Shown: one piece after another, positions 1-11,913 of the stretch
How positions within the stretch are numbered: the stretch's first letter is position 1
How the letters are laid out: each line of letters begins with the position of its first letter
From: Prochlorococcus marinus CUG1415
GTDB taxonomy: Bacteria > Cyanobacteriota > Cyanobacteriia > PCC-6307 > Cyanobiaceae
Assembly (NCBI RefSeq): GCF_017696015.1
Contig: NZ_JAAORL010000002.1
Span: forward strand, 434,001 to 498,000
Direction: 5' to 3'
DNA: 64,000 nt
Notes under the pieces: model-generated
What the model saw: only the letters and a program-made list of their open reading frames with translations
What the model was told of the DNA's origin: nothing
Databases searched by the model: none
Program-made: the position numbers and the translations under genes

Positions 1-502
1 TTTCTTTTTGGGTTCCTGTCCAACAATGAAGGACACCTTGTGGACATTTTCCTTTTTTCGAGAGATCATTACATATCTCGATCATTTCATTCGCAGCATC
101 TCTACAATGGATAATTACAGGCAATTCAAGTTCATAAGCTAACTCCATTTGAGGAATAAGAGCATCAATTTGCTGAGTTTTATTGTCATTTTTAAAAAAA
201 TCCAAGCCTAATTCCCCAATAGCTACAACTCTTCTATCTTCTTGAGCTGATCTTCTTAAAACAGATTGGGAACTTAGTTCCCATTTTTCTGCTTCTAGCG
301 GATGCAAACCAACTGAATAGTAAATTTCATTAAATTCATGGGATATTTTTCTCAACTTAGGAATTTCTGTTAATTCACAACAAGCATGAACTAATTTTTT
401 TACACCTCTTGAACGCAATCTTAGAACAACATCTTCAAGATCTTTCTCAAAATTTTCAAATATCAAATGACAGTGTGAATCTATGAGTTCAATATCGCTC
501 AT
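1..502 (-). CDS. TatD family metal-dependent nuclease (partial, 3' end outside window)
   Basis: This is the N-terminal 167 residues of a TatD/YcfH-type hydrolase; the gene starts at the ATG complementary to 500-502 and runs off the left edge. The start carries the TatD metal-binding motif DSHCH, and further in are GLHPLEAEKW, IGELGLDFF and PVIIHCRDA, all diagnostic of the TIM-barrel amidohydrolase family. TatD enzymes are Mg-dependent 3'-5' DNases/RNases; the cellular substrate here cannot be told. It lies just downstream of rpsT on the same strand, 17 bp away, and in marine picocyanobacteria this pair usually precedes rpoB (known context, not visible here). Confidence 0.9.
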   Translation of the reverse strand, partial: MSDIELIDSHCHLIFENFEKDLEDVVLRLRSRGVKKLVHACCELTEIPKLRKISHEFNEIYYSVGLHPLEAEKWELSSQSVLRRSAQEDRRVVAIGELGLDFFKNDNKTQQIDALIPQMELAYELELPVIIHCRDAANEMIEICNDLSKKGKCPQGVLHCWTGTQKE

Positions 503-519
503 AATTATGATCTGCCTTT

Positions 520-813
520 TTACTTTGTAGTAAGAGTATTTTTTACAAAATTGTTAATTTTTGATTTTCTATTAGCCCCGTTATTCTTGTGAAGAACATT
601 TTTTTTGACTGCTTTATCAATTAAACTAAAGGCTTTATTAAGACTTGTTATTACTAAGTTTTTATTATCCTCATTAGGGTCTTTTTTATATTTTTCACAA
701 TTATCTAGAGTTTTTTTAGTCAAAGTTCTTACTGTAGATTTATATGACTTATTAATTAAACGATTTCTTTCTGCAATTTGTATTCTCTTTTTTGCTGATT
801 TGGTATTTGCCAC
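520..813 (-). CDS. rpsT: 30S ribosomal protein S20
   Basis: A 97-residue basic protein beginning VANTKSAKKR, the typical S20 N-terminus, with the conserved Lys/Arg-rich helix IQIAERNRL and a basic C-terminus. S20 binds 16S rRNA early in 30S assembly. I place the start at the GTG complementary to 811-813, because the frame stays open for 19 more codons upstream but that extension has no S20 similarity. It is probably cotranscribed with the downstream TatD gene and is divergent from hisD. Confidence 0.93.
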   Translation of the reverse strand: MANTKSAKKRIQIAERNRLINKSYKSTVRTLTKKTLDNCEKYKKDPNEDNKNLVITSLNKAFSLIDKAVKKNVLHKNNGANRKSKINNFVKNTLTTK

Positions 814-937
814 AGAGGGTACATAAATATGAAGAGTAATATCATAACAAATAGATCGACTACTAATCAATCATATATAATTTTATATATAAGGTATTAA
901 TTAGGTCTCGAGCCTTTCAATTTGAAAAATTAAGAAT

Positions 938-2224
938 ATGAAGATAATAAATAATAAAAAAGTCGCTATACAAGAATTAAAAAGGATTTCTACTCGAACT
1001 AATTCAGAAAACAATAACAAGATCAATGCAATAGTTGAAGAAATTCTTCAAGATGTAAAAAAGTATGGAGATATAGCAGTAGAAAAATACACAAAAAAAT
1101 TTGATGGTTTCGGCCCTAACCCTATGCAAGTTAGTGCAGATGACTTAAAAGATGCATGGGATGAAATTGATAGCAATTTAAAGCATTCACTTGAAGTGGC
1201 GCATAAAAGAATTAAAAAATTCCATGAGAAAGAAATACCAGAATCTTTCAGTATAAAAGGTGAACATGGTGATACAGTCCAAAGGAGATGGAGGCCAGTG
1301 AAAAATGCTGGTATATATATCCCCGGAGGTAGAGCTGCTTATCCAAGTACTGTATTAATGAATGCAATACCTGCAAAAGTAGCAGGAGTAGAAGAAATAA
1401 TAATGGTATCTCCTGGGAATAAAGAGGGGAAAATAAACAAAACTGTTTTAGCTGCAGCTCACTTATCAGGGATCAAAAAAGTTTTTAGAATTGGAGGAGC
1501 TCAAGCAATTGGTGCTTTAGCATTTGGCACAAATCAAATCAACAAAGTTGATGTCATAACAGGTCCAGGTAATATCTATGTAACTACTGCTAAAAAACTA
1601 ATATATGGCTCTACAGGAATTGATTCTTTAGCTGGACCAAGTGAAATATTAATCATTGCAGATGAAACAGCTCAAAGCACTCATATAGCATCTGATCTAC
1701 TAGCACAAGCAGAACATGATCCTTTAGCTTCTTCAATACTTCTAACTACATCAAAGAACCAGGCAAATGAAGTTTTAGAGGAAGTTTATAAAAAAATAGA
1801 TGATCATCCAAGAAAAGAAATTTGCATGCAATCAATAAAAAACTGGGGATTAATTGTTATTTGCGAGAATTATGAATTATGTATTGAACTAAGCAATAAC
1901 TTTGCTCCAGAACACCTAGAAATTTTAGCTTTAGATTCAAAAAAGATTCTTGAAGGTATAGAGAATGCAGGAGCAATATTTATAGGTAAATGGACCCCGG
2001 AAGCTGTGGGAGATTATCTGGCCGGACCAAATCATACTTTACCTACATCAGGAAATTCTAGATTTAGTGGTTCTCTGGGAGTTGAAACTTTTATGAAAAA
2101 CACTTCAATAATAGAATTTAATGAAGAAAGTTTAAAAATTAACAGTCTTGATATTATTAATCTTGCTAAAAGTGAAGGATTACATAGTCACGCTAACTCA
2201 GTACAAATAAGATTTGAAGATTAG
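938..2224 (+). CDS. hisD: Histidinol dehydrogenase
   Basis: A 428-residue protein, the normal length for HisD, which catalyses the last two NAD-dependent oxidations of histidine synthesis (L-histidinol to L-histidine). Signature pieces are the IYIPGG segment, the GPGNIYVT nucleotide loop, [10 protein letters not shown] near residues 227-236, the zinc/substrate region QAEHDP near 258, FAPEHLE near 325 and the C-terminal AGPNHTLPT block. It is a stand-alone gene, as is usual in cyanobacteria where his genes are scattered. Its stop overlaps the convergent rpiA stop by four bases. Divergent from rpsT, so the promoter lies in 814-937. Confidence 0.97.
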   Translation: MKIINNKKVAIQELKRISTRTNSENNNKINAIVEEILQDVKKYGDIAVEKYTKKFDGFGPNPMQVSADDLKDAWDEIDSNLKHSLEVAHKRIKKFHEKEIPESFSIKGEHGDTVQRRWRPVKNAGIYIPGGRAAYPSTVLMNAIPAKVAGVEEIIMVSPGNKEGKINKTVLAAAHLSGIKKVFRIGGAQAIGALAFGTNQINKVDVITGPGNIYVTTAKKLIYGSTGIDSLAGPSEILIIADETAQSTHIASDLLAQAEHDPLASSILLTTSKNQANEVLEEVYKKIDDHPRKEICMQSIKNWGLIVICENYELCIELSNNFAPEHLEILALDSKKILEGIENAGAIFIGKWTPEAVGDYLAGPNHTLPTSGNSRFSGSLGVETFMKNTSIIEFNEESLKINSLDIINLAKSEGLHSHANSVQIRFED

Positions 2225-2934
2225 CTAACTTTTGAGGGAGAGTAAACAACTGGAATACTGTTTTCAATTTTACCAACCAATACTTTGTCTGTCAGATCAA
2301 CAAATAATCCGTTTTCTAATACGCCTGGAATATTATTAATACATTTTTCAATATCTTTTGGGTTCTTAATACCATCATTAAACAATACATCTAGGATTAG
2401 GTTGCCCTGGTCAGTAACAACTGGGCCAGCTTTTTTAGCAGCCATTCTTAAAGTAGAATTGCCATTCATTTCTGAAATCAATCCCTGAACTTGCTTCCAC
2501 GCATTAGGAAGGACCTCTACAGGTAAAGGGAAAGATAAATTTAAGTTTTGAACAAGTTTAGTTTCGTCAACAACAATCAACAATTGATTAGCTTTAGATG
2601 CTACTAACTTTTCTCTAACATGGCATGCTCCTCCTCCTTTGATTAATTGAAATCCCGGATCAACTTCATCTGCCCCATCAATAGCCAAATCGATTTGCGA
2701 AACAGCAGCCAAATCGATAAGCGGGATATCGAGTTCGAGCGCTAAAACTTCTGATTGAAAGGAAGTTGCAACACCTCTGATATTATGCAGTTTCCCAGAA
2801 CGAATTTCATTAGCTAGGCTTTTTATCATAAGCGCAGCTGTAGATCCAGAACCCAATCCCAGAATCATGTCACTCTTTACTTCCTTAATTGCTGCATCAG
2901 CAACTATCTGTTTCATTTGAGTTTGTGAATCCAA
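2221..2934 (-). CDS. rpiA: Ribose-5-phosphate isomerase A
   Basis: A 237-residue RpiA, interconverting ribose-5-phosphate and ribulose-5-phosphate in the Calvin cycle and the pentose phosphate pathway. Visible motifs are the phosphate loop GLGSGSTA (residues 26-33), DGADEVD (86-92) and [11 protein letters not shown] (99-109), which contain the catalytic Asp, Glu and Lys. It lies downstream of the Deg protease gene on the same strand with a 46-bp gap, so cotranscription is possible. It converges on hisD with a 4-bp overlap of the stops. Confidence 0.97.
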   Translation of the reverse strand: MDSQTQMKQIVADAAIKEVKSDMILGLGSGSTAALMIKSLANEIRSGKLHNIRGVATSFQSEVLALELDIPLIDLAAVSQIDLAIDGADEVDPGFQLIKGGGACHVREKLVASKANQLLIVVDETKLVQNLNLSFPLPVEVLPNAWKQVQGLISEMNGNSTLRMAAKKAGPVVTDQGNLILDVLFNDGIKNPKDIEKCINNIPGVLENGLFVDLTDKVLVGKIENSIPVVYSPSKVS

Positions 2935-2980
2935 AATCTTTTTTTCTAAGTTTATAGATTATTAAATTTCAACATGGGAT

Positions 2981-4249
<1,269 letters not shown>

Positions 4250-4269
4250 TTAATTTATATCAATACAAT

Positions 4270-4737
4270 TTGAAAAAAGAAAACAAAAGCAAACTAGAAA
4301 GTCTCTTAAAGAAAGTTGCCAATATATGGAATTTCGAAATCTGCAGTTTAGATATAAAGACTAATCAAAATCCAAATGTTATAGAAATCATTATAAAAAA
4401 AACTAATGGTGATGATATTTCACTTGATGATTGTGCACTATTTAATACCCCAGCATTTGAAGAAATAGAAAATTCAAATCTTTTAAATTGTTCATATGTG
4501 TTAGAAATTAGTAGTCAAGGGGTCAGTAATGAATTAACCTCAGAAAGAGACTTCAAAACTTTTAAAGGTTTTCCAGTTAATGTTGAATTAAACCAGAAGA
4601 ATTCAAAAACAAAATTTCTGAATGGTTTACTTTATGAAAAGTCTAAAGATTATTTAGCCATTAACATAAAAGGTAAGATAAAAAAAATCCCTTTTGCTGA
4701 AGTATTAAAGATTAGTCTTAGCACATTAAAAGATTAA
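4270..4737 (+). CDS. rimP: Ribosome maturation factor RimP
   Basis: A 155-residue RimP/YhbC homologue, needed for 30S subunit maturation. It shows the N-terminal alpha/beta domain ending in the [11 protein letters not shown] segment and the C-terminal SH3-like domain, and it is first in the classic rimP-nusA-ylxR-infB operon. The start appears to be TTG at 4270; there is no ATG close by in frame, and the residues that follow ([15 protein letters not shown]) fit the family N-terminus. The gap to nusA is 34 bp. Confidence 0.93.
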   Translation: MKKENKSKLESLLKKVANIWNFEICSLDIKTNQNPNVIEIIIKKTNGDDISLDDCALFNTPAFEEIENSNLLNCSYVLEISSQGVSNELTSERDFKTFKGFPVNVELNQKNSKTKFLNGLLYEKSKDYLAINIKGKIKKIPFAEVLKISLSTLKD

Positions 4738-4771
4738 TCATTTTCAACCATTATTCAATTACCCATCATAG

Positions 4772-6175
4772 ATGGCATTAGTTATTCTCCCAGGTTTAAA
4801 CAATCTTATTGAAGACATTAGTGAGGAAAAAAAGTTACCTCCTAATATCGTTGAACTAGCCTTGCGTGAAGCTTTATTAAAAGGATACGAAAAATATAGA
4901 AAAACTTTTTACATTGGAGTTAACGAAGACCCTTTTGATGAAGAATATTTTAGTAATTTTGATGTTGGCCTAGATCTTGATGAAGAAGGTTACAGGATAT
5001 TATCTAGTAAAATAATTGTTGAAGAAGTTGAGAGCGAAGATCATCAAATATCTTTAATAGAAGTCAAACAAGTCGCTGATGATGCTCAAATAGGTGACAC
5101 AGTTGTTTTAGACGTTACTCCAGAAAAAGAGGATTTTGGGCGAATGGCTGCTGCAACAACAAAGCAGGTTTTAGCCCAGAAATTAAGAGATCAACAGCGG
5201 AAAATGATCCAAGAAGAATTTGCAGATTTGGAGGATCCTGTTCTAACTGCAAGAGTTATAAGATTTGAAAGACAATCAGTCATAATGGGAGTTAGTTCGG
5301 GAATTGGCAGACCTGAAGTAGAGGCTGAACTTCCCAAGAGAGATCAATTACCAAATGATAACTATAGAGCAAATGCAACTTTCAAAGTATTTTTGAAAGA
5401 GGTTAGCGAAATAGCCAGAAAAGGGCCACAACTTTTTGTTAGTAGAGCAAATGCTGGTTTGGTGGTTTATTTATTTGAAAATGAAGTTCCAGAAATTCAA
5501 GAGGGTACTGTAAAAATTGTTGCTGTATCAAGAGAAGCCAACCCTCCTTCAAGAGCGGTTGGCCCAAGAACAAAAGTAGCTGTAGATAGTGTCGAACAAG
5601 AAGTTGACCCTGTAGGTGCTTGTATTGGAGCTAGGGGAGCAAGAATTCAGCAAGTAGTCAATGAATTAAGAGGTGAAAAGATTGATGTTATTAAATGGTC
5701 ATCTGATCCAATACAGTATATTTTAAACTCTTTAAGTCCTGCAAAAGTTGATCTAGTAAGACTAGTTGACCCACAAGGTCAGCATGCCCACGTATTAGTT
5801 CCTCCTGATCAATTGAGTCTTGCGATTGGTAGAGAAGGTCAAAATGTCAGACTTGCAGCAAGATTAACAGGTTGGAAGATAGATGTTAAAAACTCACATG
5901 AATACGATAAGGAAGCTGAAGATGCAGCAGTTTCTGAATTAATCATTCAAAGAGAAGAAGAAGAGAATCTCCAGCGAGAAGCTGAGCTAAGATTAGAAGC
6001 AGAACAAGCTGAGCGAGCTGCAGAAGATGCAAGATTAAGAGAGCTTTATCCGCTTCCTGAAGATGATCAAGAATATGGAGAAGAACAATACGAAGTAGAA
6101 TCCATTTCAAATAATGATCAATTAGAGACTACTCAAGATAATGAAATATCCGCTTCAGAGGAGAGAAAGCGGTGA
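4772..6175 (+). CDS. nusA: Transcription termination/antitermination factor NusA
   Basis: A 467-residue NusA. The N-terminal RNA-polymerase-binding domain (about 1-120) is followed by an S1 domain (about 120-190) and two KH domains (about 230-375) with the blocks DPVGACIGARGARIQ and LAIGREGQNVRLAARLTGW. The C-terminus is a Glu-rich, predicted helical tail (about 385-467) rather than the helix-hairpin-helix repeats found in Escherichia coli, as is usual in cyanobacteria. It binds RNA polymerase and nascent RNA to modulate pausing and termination. Its TGA stop overlaps the GTG start of ylxR as GTGA, implying translational coupling. Confidence 0.97.
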   Translation: MALVILPGLNNLIEDISEEKKLPPNIVELALREALLKGYEKYRKTFYIGVNEDPFDEEYFSNFDVGLDLDEEGYRILSSKIIVEEVESEDHQISLIEVKQVADDAQIGDTVVLDVTPEKEDFGRMAAATTKQVLAQKLRDQQRKMIQEEFADLEDPVLTARVIRFERQSVIMGVSSGIGRPEVEAELPKRDQLPNDNYRANATFKVFLKEVSEIARKGPQLFVSRANAGLVVYLFENEVPEIQEGTVKIVAVSREANPPSRAVGPRTKVAVDSVEQEVDPVGACIGARGARIQQVVNELRGEKIDVIKWSSDPIQYILNSLSPAKVDLVRLVDPQGQHAHVLVPPDQLSLAIGREGQNVRLAARLTGWKIDVKNSHEYDKEAEDAAVSELIIQREEEENLQREAELRLEAEQAERAAEDARLRELYPLPEDDQEYGEEQYEVESISNNDQLETTQDNEISASEERKR

Positions 6176-6444
6176 TAAAACAAACCCCTGTTTTGCGTAG
6201 ATGTATTTCATGTAGAAAAACATATGACAGGAAAAATCTTTTAAAGATTACCAAAGATCATAAGCAAGGCATTATTCTTCAACAAGGAATTGGGCGTTCA
6301 GCTTACATTTGCAAATCAAAAGAATGTTATTCAGATTCAAAGATCAAAAAAAAGCTTCAAAAAGCTTTAAAAACATTTTTAGAACCTGAATTTATTGATA
6401 TTTTTGAAAAAGAAATTGCAAGCTATAATAACTATCCCAATTAG
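6172..6444 (+). CDS. YlxR family RNA-binding protein (DUF448)
   Basis: A 90-residue YlxR/DUF448 protein. The signature CISCRKTYDRKNLLKI and the GRSAYIC segment (family form GRGAYIC) are both present, followed by a basic helix KKKLQKALK. YlxR sits between nusA and infB in most bacteria and is a small nucleic-acid-binding protein; its exact job is uncertain (RNA binding and RNase P association have been proposed in other species). GTG start, overlapping the nusA stop. Confidence 0.93.
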   Translation: MIKQTPVLRRCISCRKTYDRKNLLKITKDHKQGIILQQGIGRSAYICKSKECYSDSKIKKKLQKALKTFLEPEFIDIFEKEIASYNNYPN

Positions 6445-6496
6445 GGAATATAATTAAAATAGATTCTCTTAAAACAAAGAGTAAAAATCAGATTAA

Positions 6497-9400
6497 ATGA
6501 CTATCCGCGATAAAATCAGAATTTACGAACTGTCCAGAGACTTAAATCTGGATAATAAAGACATATTGGATGCTGCTCAAAAACTTTCAATTTCGGTAAA
6601 GAGTCATAGTAGTTCCATTACTGCAGAGGATGCAAAAAAAATTAAAAATCTTATTAATAAAAAAACTTCAGATAAACAAATACTTTCCATTAATAAACCT
6701 TCAATTAAAAAAGAAACTCACAAACAAAACAAAAAAGATAAATCTCCTGTCATCTCTTCTACACAAGGAAAAAACCTTAAAGACAATTTAAACAAAAATC
6801 CATTATTGATAAAACCTCTAAATAAGCCTGATAGTCCAAAAATAATTTCAAATCAACCTAAAAATCTCAACAAACCAACTATTGTTAAAGGTTCACAATC
6901 TCAATCAAATCTTCCAAATCAGAATTTAAATATTCAACCTTCACAGAATTTGAACCAAGATCAAAAAACTTTACGCAATAAAACTATCCCCCCTATCAAA
7001 AGTCCCGCAAAACGACCTATTCAACTTATTGAAAAGCCTAAAAACTTTACTAATAATGCCAAATCTAATGAATCTCCCAAGAATATCAACAACTCAGCAG
7101 ACAAAAGACAAATATTAAACAAATCTGATCAAAATACGAACAACCAGAAAACAAAAAATTTTAACAATCGAAAAAATACTCCTGAGCTAGTAGGGGCTCC
7201 CATCAGAAGAGAAGATACGAAAATAAATCCAAATCAGAAAAATACTAACAATAAGCAAAACATTTCTTATAAACAAACTAATCCAAACAGATCTGGCGGG
7301 CCCAAAAGACCTAGCATGCCCAATAGACCTGGGATAGGCAATAGACCTGGGATACCCAATAGACCTGGGATACCCAATAGGTCTGACATGCCCAACAGGT
7401 CTCTTACTCCTAACAAACCTGGCATACCTAATAGGCCTGGATTAAGAAACAAATCATCAGATCAAGGCAGACCTAGTTCGTTTAATAGGCAAGGCAATCC
7501 CAATAGAGCTGGAAGTCCTAGTGGGAATTTCAGACAAGGGGGGGGCTTTAATCAAGGTAATTTTAAAAGGCCTGGTTCTAAATTCGATGGCCAAAAGCCC
7601 TCTGGAATAAGAAAACCAGTATCACCTAATGAACTTTTGCAACTTCAAAAAACCAATAAGTCTGCAAAAGATCAAAAAGGTATAAATAAGACGGAAAAAC
7701 AAACTCTTGAGTCGCCTAAGCAGAAGGTTAAAGCTCCAAATAGTCGTCCAAATACTCCCCCGAATTCCAAAAAAACACCTCATAGAAATTTTACAAATAG
7801 TTCCAAAAAGACAGGGAGGACAGATTGGGATGATAACGCAAAATTAGAAGCATTAAGAAATAAACATCCGCAGAAACAAAGACAAAAAGTTCATATTATC
7901 GGTGAGAATGATGACTCATTAACATCTGAAACCAGTGGATACTCTGGTGAGAAAATTTCAATTTTATCAGCTAGTTTGGCACGACCAAAAAAAGAAAAGT
8001 CTGATGAGACTAAATCTCAAAAATCCATAAAACAATTAAAGAAGAAGAAAAAAGAGACCACAAGACAAAGGCAGAAAAGAAGAGCGATGGAATTAAAGGC
8101 TGCTAAAGAAGCCAAACAAGTAAGACCTGAAATGATAATAGTTCCAGAAGATAATTTAACAGTTCAAGAATTGGCTGATAAATTAAGTCTTGAAAGTTCT
8201 GAAATAATCAAATCTCTTTTCTTTAAAGGAATAAATGCAACTGTAACTCAATCACTTGACTTGACAACTATCGAAACAGTAGCAGAAGAATTTGGAGTAC
8301 CTGTTTTGCAAGACGATATACAAGAAGCTGCAGAAAAAACAGTAGATATGATTGAATCTGATGATTTTGATAGTCTTATAAAAAGACCACCTGTTATTAC
8401 AGTGATGGGTCATGTAGATCATGGCAAAACAAGTCTTTTAGATTCCATCAGAGAATCAAGAGTAGCTTCGGGAGAAGCAGGCGGTATAACTCAACATATA
8501 GGAGCTTATCAAGTTGAATTTGAACATGAATCTCAAAAGAAAAAATTAACTTTTCTAGATACCCCTGGCCATGAGGCCTTTACTGCAATGAGAGCAAGAG
8601 GTACAAAAGTCACTGATGTAGCTGTTCTTGTAGTAGCCGCAGATGATGGTTGCAGACCTCAAACACTTGAAGCCATAAGTCATGCAAGAGCTGCAAAAGT
8701 ACCAATTGTAGTAGCAATAAATAAAATTGATAAAGAAGGGGCATCTCCAGACAAAGTCAAGCAGGAACTATCAGAAAAAGATTTAATCGCTGAAGATTGG
8801 GGAGGAGATACTGTGATGGTTCCAGTCAGTGCTATCAAAAAACAAAATATTGATAAATTGCTCGAAATGATTTTGTTAGTTTCAGAAGTTGAAGACCTAC
8901 AAGCTAACCCTAACAGATCAGCTAAAGGTACCGTAATTGAAGCCCATCTAGATAAAGCTAAAGGTCCTGTAGCTACTTTGTTAGTACAAAATGGTACCTT
9001 GAAATCTGGGGATGTTTTAGCTGCAGGCTCAGTCCTTGGAAAAATCAGAGCAATGGTTGATGAACATGGCAATAGAATCAAAGAAGCAGGGCCATCATTC
9101 CCCGTGGAAGCATTAGGATTCAGTGAAGTACCAACAGCGGGTGATGAATTTGAGGTCTACTCTGATGAGAAAACTGCACGAGCAATTGTCGGAGATAGAG
9201 CAACAGATGCGAGGGCTACAAAATTAGCTCAGCAAATGGCCTCTAGAAGAGTAAGCTTATCATCCTTATCAACTCAAGCAAATGATGGAGAATTAAAAGA
9301 ATTAAACTTAATTCTTAAAGCTGATGTTCAAGGTAGTGTTGAAGCGATATTGGGATCGCTAGAACAATTACCAAAAAATGAGGTTCAAGTCAGAGTTCTA

Positions 9401-9910
9401 CTCTCAGCTCCAGGAGAAATAACTGAGACCGATATAGATCTAGCAGCTGCATCAGGGTCAGTAATCATTGGGTTTAACACCTCATTAGCCTCTGGAGCAA
9501 AAAGAGCAGCTGATGCGAATGAGGTTGATATAAGAGAATATGAAGTCATCTATAAACTTTTAGAAGATATTCAGTTAGCAATGGAAGGTCTACTTGAACC
9601 CGATCTTGTCGAAGAATCATTAGGTCAAGCCGAAGTTAGAGCAACTTTCTCAGTTGGTAAAGGAGCTATAGCAGGGTGTTATATACAAACTGGTAAATTA
9701 CAACGGAATTGCTCTCTTAGAGTTATTAGATTAGATAAAGTAATTTTTGAGGGTAATTTAGATTCTCTAAAAAGGTCTAAAGATGATGTCAAAGAAGTAA
9801 ATACAGGATTTGAATGTGGAGTTGGCTGCGACAAATTCTCTTCGTGGATTGAAGGAGACATAATTGAAGCATTCAAATTTGTTACTAAAAAGAGAACATT
9901 AACTAAATAA
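6497..9910 (+). CDS. infB: Translation initiation factor IF-2
   Basis: An 1137-residue IF-2, the GTPase that brings initiator tRNA to the 30S subunit. A short IF2N-like domain at the start ([20 protein letters not shown]) is followed by some 500 residues of low-complexity Asn/Lys/Pro-rich linker, a second IF2N domain ([21 protein letters not shown], about 555-600) and the GTPase core with GHVDHGKT (638-645), DTPGHEAF and NKID. Domains III-IV complete the C-terminus. The long linker is typical of cyanobacteria and contains an 18-bp tandem repeat array (separate entry). Last gene of the rimP operon. Confidence 0.98.
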   Translation: MTIRDKIRIYELSRDLNLDNKDILDAAQKLSISVKSHSSSITAEDAKKIKNLINKKTSDKQILSINKPSIKKETHKQNKKDKSPVISSTQGKNLKDNLNKNPLLIKPLNKPDSPKIISNQPKNLNKPTIVKGSQSQSNLPNQNLNIQPSQNLNQDQKTLRNKTIPPIKSPAKRPIQLIEKPKNFTNNAKSNESPKNINNSADKRQILNKSDQNTNNQKTKNFNNRKNTPELVGAPIRREDTKINPNQKNTNNKQNISYKQTNPNRSGGPKRPSMPNRPGIGNRPGIPNRPGIPNRSDMPNRSLTPNKPGIPNRPGLRNKSSDQGRPSSFNRQGNPNRAGSPSGNFRQGGGFNQGNFKRPGSKFDGQKPSGIRKPVSPNELLQLQKTNKSAKDQKGINKTEKQTLESPKQKVKAPNSRPNTPPNSKKTPHRNFTNSSKKTGRTDWDDNAKLEALRNKHPQKQRQKVHIIGENDDSLTSETSGYSGEKISILSASLARPKKEKSDETKSQKSIKQLKKKKKETTRQRQKRRAMELKAAKEAKQVRPEMIIVPEDNLTVQELADKLSLESSEIIKSLFFKGINATVTQSLDLTTIETVAEEFGVPVLQDDIQEAAEKTVDMIESDDFDSLIKRPPVITVMGHVDHGKTSLLDSIRESRVASGEAGGITQHIGAYQVEFEHESQKKKLTFLDTPGHEAFTAMRARGTKVTDVAVLVVAADDGCRPQTLEAISHARAAKVPIVVAINKIDKEGASPDKVKQELSEKDLIAEDWGGDTVMVPVSAIKKQNIDKLLEMILLVSEVEDLQANPNRSAKGTVIEAHLDKAKGPVATLLVQNGTLKSGDVLAAGSVLGKIRAMVDEHGNRIKEAGPSFPVEALGFSEVPTAGDEFEVYSDEKTARAIVGDRATDARATKLAQQMASRRVSLSSLSTQANDGELKELNLILKADVQGSVEAILGSLEQLPKNEVQVRVLLSAPGEITETDIDLAAASGSVIIGFNTSLASGAKRAADANEVDIREYEVIYKLLEDIQLAMEGLLEPDLVEESLGQAEVRATFSVGKGAIAGCYIQTGKLQRNCSLRVIRLDKVIFEGNLDSLKRSKDDVKEVNTGFECGVGCDKFSSWIEGDIIEAFKFVTKKRTLTK
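7304..7447 (+). repeat. In-frame 18-bp tandem repeat array inside infB
   Basis: Eight consecutive 18-bp units encode hexapeptides of the pattern N-R-P-G-I-P (first unit KRPSMP, last unit NRPGLR). Several units are nearly identical at DNA level, for example those at 7340-7357 and 7358-7375, while others have drifted. The array lies in the disordered linker of IF-2, around residues 270-317. The period is a multiple of three, so unit gain or loss keeps the frame. Confidence 0.95.
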
Positions 9911-9926
9911 CTGAATATTTAAATTG

Positions 9927-10163
9927 TTAATCTTTATTCCTATCAAAAAATAATAAAGTAGGGAATAGTATACAAGCACCCAATTGTATTAAAAGGTTAT
10001 TTGTATTTAATTCACTTCCACTGGCAATTTTGGAAAGCATGATTAAAAGACCCAATAATGCCGAACCACTAAAAGCTATCCATAATATTCTCCTTAATCC
10101 CTTGAAAGGGGCCTGTGTTTCCTTTAATAACTTCTTTTTTAATTCAGGATCTATTTTTGACAT
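9927..10163 (-). CDS. Small two-helix membrane protein, DUF3493/LPA1-type
   Basis: A 78-residue protein beginning MSKIDPELKKKLLKE, with the segment APFKGLRRILWIAFSGSALLG and two hydrophobic helices (about 28-46 and 56-70). It resembles the DUF3493 family, whose plant and algal members (LPA1/REP27) have a photosystem II assembly or repair role; that role is not established for this short cyanobacterial form. I use the ATG at 10161-10163; a TTG four codons upstream is possible but less likely. Converges on infB with a 16-bp gap. Confidence 0.72.
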   Translation of the reverse strand: MSKIDPELKKKLLKETQAPFKGLRRILWIAFSGSALLGLLIMLSKIASGSELNTNNLLIQLGACILFPTLLFFDRNKD

Positions 10164-10218
10164 AAATGCTTTCAATTATAAACTTAAGTTTATATGAAAA
10201 TATTAATATTTTAATGTT

Positions 10219-10290
10219 GCCGATATAGCTCAGCGGTAGAGCAACTGTCTCGTAAACAGTAGGTCATTGGTTCAATTCCAATTATCGGCA
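10219..10290 (+). tRNA. tRNA-Thr (anticodon CGU)
   Basis: A 72-nt cloverleaf: acceptor stem GCCGATA/TATCGGC with discriminator A, D-arm GCTC...GAGC, anticodon stem ACTGT/ACAGT with loop CTCGTAA (anticodon CGT), and T-arm ATTGG-TTCAATT-CCAAT. No CCA is encoded. It lies directly upstream of two glycosyltransferase genes that look accessory. Confidence 0.95.
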
Positions 10291-10315
10291 TTTATAAAGC
10301 AAATTTTAAACAAAA

Positions 10316-11869
10316 ATGATTAATAGAATTTTAAAATTTAAAAATCTGTATAAACTATTAATTTTTATTCCTCTCATATTTTATTTTGGCAAAAGAAGTT
10401 ACATTGCTTTTGATGAAGGATTTTATGCCCTACAAGCTAGGTGGATATTGGATAAAGGTAATTGGTCAATTCCTCTTTGGTGGGATGGATATTTTTTAGA
10501 TAGAACAATAGGATTACAGTTTTTAATTGCAAAGTCACAAGAAATTTTTGGAAGAAATATGTTTGCCGCATATCTACCCACAACAGCTGCTGCAATATTG
10601 ATGCTATTCACAACTTACAAAATGCATGAAGAATTTTTCAATAAAACATATGCAATTATATCTCCATTAATACTTGCCACTACTTATCTGTGGTTTGACT
10701 ACTCACACTTAGCCACCCAAGATATTATTTATTCGTGTTTAGTTACTATTGGAATATTTTCTTTGGTCAAAATAAAAAGTAAAGATAATAAATTGTATAT
10801 TCTGCTTTTTGGTATTTGGATTGGTTTGTCTTTTATGATGAAGACTTTTCTAGTATTTGTACCTTTATTATCACTACTACCATATTTATTTATAAAAAAA
10901 AATATTTTATTCAGTAAATTCTTTTGGCTTGGACTACTCATTGGATTTATTCCGTATTTATTTTGGGCATTATCTATTAACCCTTATTTAGAGAAAAATA
11001 TTATTTTTTACTTAGTGGAAAAGTTTAACATTCTCTCTAATAAAAATAACTTTACAAATCCTTTCTATTATTATTTGTGGAATATTCCGGTCACATATCT
11101 TCCATGGAGTATTTTTGCCATTATTGGCATGTCATACAATTTTCATGAAAGTAAAGAGAATAAATATATACTTGTTTTTTTCCCCTTAACGTTAATTGCG
11201 ATTCTAAGTATTTTTTCTACTAAAACGCCCTACTATACTCTACAAATCTCATCTATTTTTTCACTAAATACTTATGTGGGGATAAAATATTTATTTAATT
11301 ATCAAAGATATAAACTAATTTTTGTTTTTATAACTTCAAAAATAATTCCATTATTTATATTCTGTCTGACTTTTACATATTATTTTTTCTTTAAAAACAT
11401 AACCAACTTTAACTCTAAAGAAAACACATTTCTGATTCTTGGATTATTATTCTTTGGCCTATCTTGGTCATTTATAAAACATAAAAACTCATTCACAGAA
11501 ATATTAATAGCACTTATAATTGGACCTTACTTACTAACTTCATTTGTTTTGCAATCAGGATTATTCACTGATAGATCAAGGGAACTAAGAGAACAAATGG
11601 AATACATATCATCTATTGATATCGTAAAAAATCAAAAGATAAATGTGATCAAAAGTGGAATAAACAATTCTATATCTCAATCGAAAATCATAAGAATTTC
11701 GTTATTAACTCCTAAACTAGGCGAACGTTTGGAGGGTATTGATCAGTTAAAGAAATCAGAATTGGCATGGTCAACTGAATTTAGGGAAATAAAAAACAAT
11801 AATTATGTTTATGAAGTTATATACGAAAACGATATTTTAAAGCCATGGAAATTAATAATAAAAAAGTAA
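10316..11869 (+). CDS. Membrane glycosyltransferase, ArnT/PMT-like (GT39/GT83 type)
   Basis: A 517-residue polytopic membrane protein with around ten hydrophobic segments. Near the N-terminus is FDEGFYALQARWILDKGNW, with the Asp33-Glu34 pair that matches the catalytic first-loop motif of ArnT/PMT-fold glycosyltransferases, followed by WWDGYFLDRTIGLQF. Such enzymes move a sugar from a polyprenyl-phosphate donor onto a lipid or protein acceptor on the outer face of the membrane. Donor and acceptor are unknown. It is visibly richer in A/T than its neighbours, sits just after tRNA-Thr, and is followed 44 bp later by a GT2 gene; a surface-glycan role is inferred. Confidence 0.85.
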   Translation: MINRILKFKNLYKLLIFIPLIFYFGKRSYIAFDEGFYALQARWILDKGNWSIPLWWDGYFLDRTIGLQFLIAKSQEIFGRNMFAAYLPTTAAAILMLFTTYKMHEEFFNKTYAIISPLILATTYLWFDYSHLATQDIIYSCLVTIGIFSLVKIKSKDNKLYILLFGIWIGLSFMMKTFLVFVPLLSLLPYLFIKKNILFSKFFWLGLLIGFIPYLFWALSINPYLEKNIIFYLVEKFNILSNKNNFTNPFYYYLWNIPVTYLPWSIFAIIGMSYNFHESKENKYILVFFPLTLIAILSIFSTKTPYYTLQISSIFSLNTYVGIKYLFNYQRYKLIFVFITSKIIPLFIFCLTFTYYFFFKNITNFNSKENTFLILGLLFFGLSWSFIKHKNSFTEILIALIIGPYLLTSFVLQSGLFTDRSRELREQMEYISSIDIVKNQKINVIKSGINNSISQSKIIRISLLTPKLGERLEGIDQLKKSELAWSTEFREIKNNNYVYEVIYENDILKPWKLIIKK

Positions 11870-11913
11870 ATTATCCATTTATACTAAAATGTCGATAGCA
11901 AACGTATAAAATA

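Noticed and set aside
7267-7452. Repetitive minus-strand frame of LLGIPG-like units
   Set aside because: It is the antisense shadow of the infB tandem repeat; no start signal or independent conservation expected.
8680-9081. 133-codon minus-strand frame inside infB
   Set aside because: Antisense of the IF-2 GTPase core, a common shadow in well-conserved genes.
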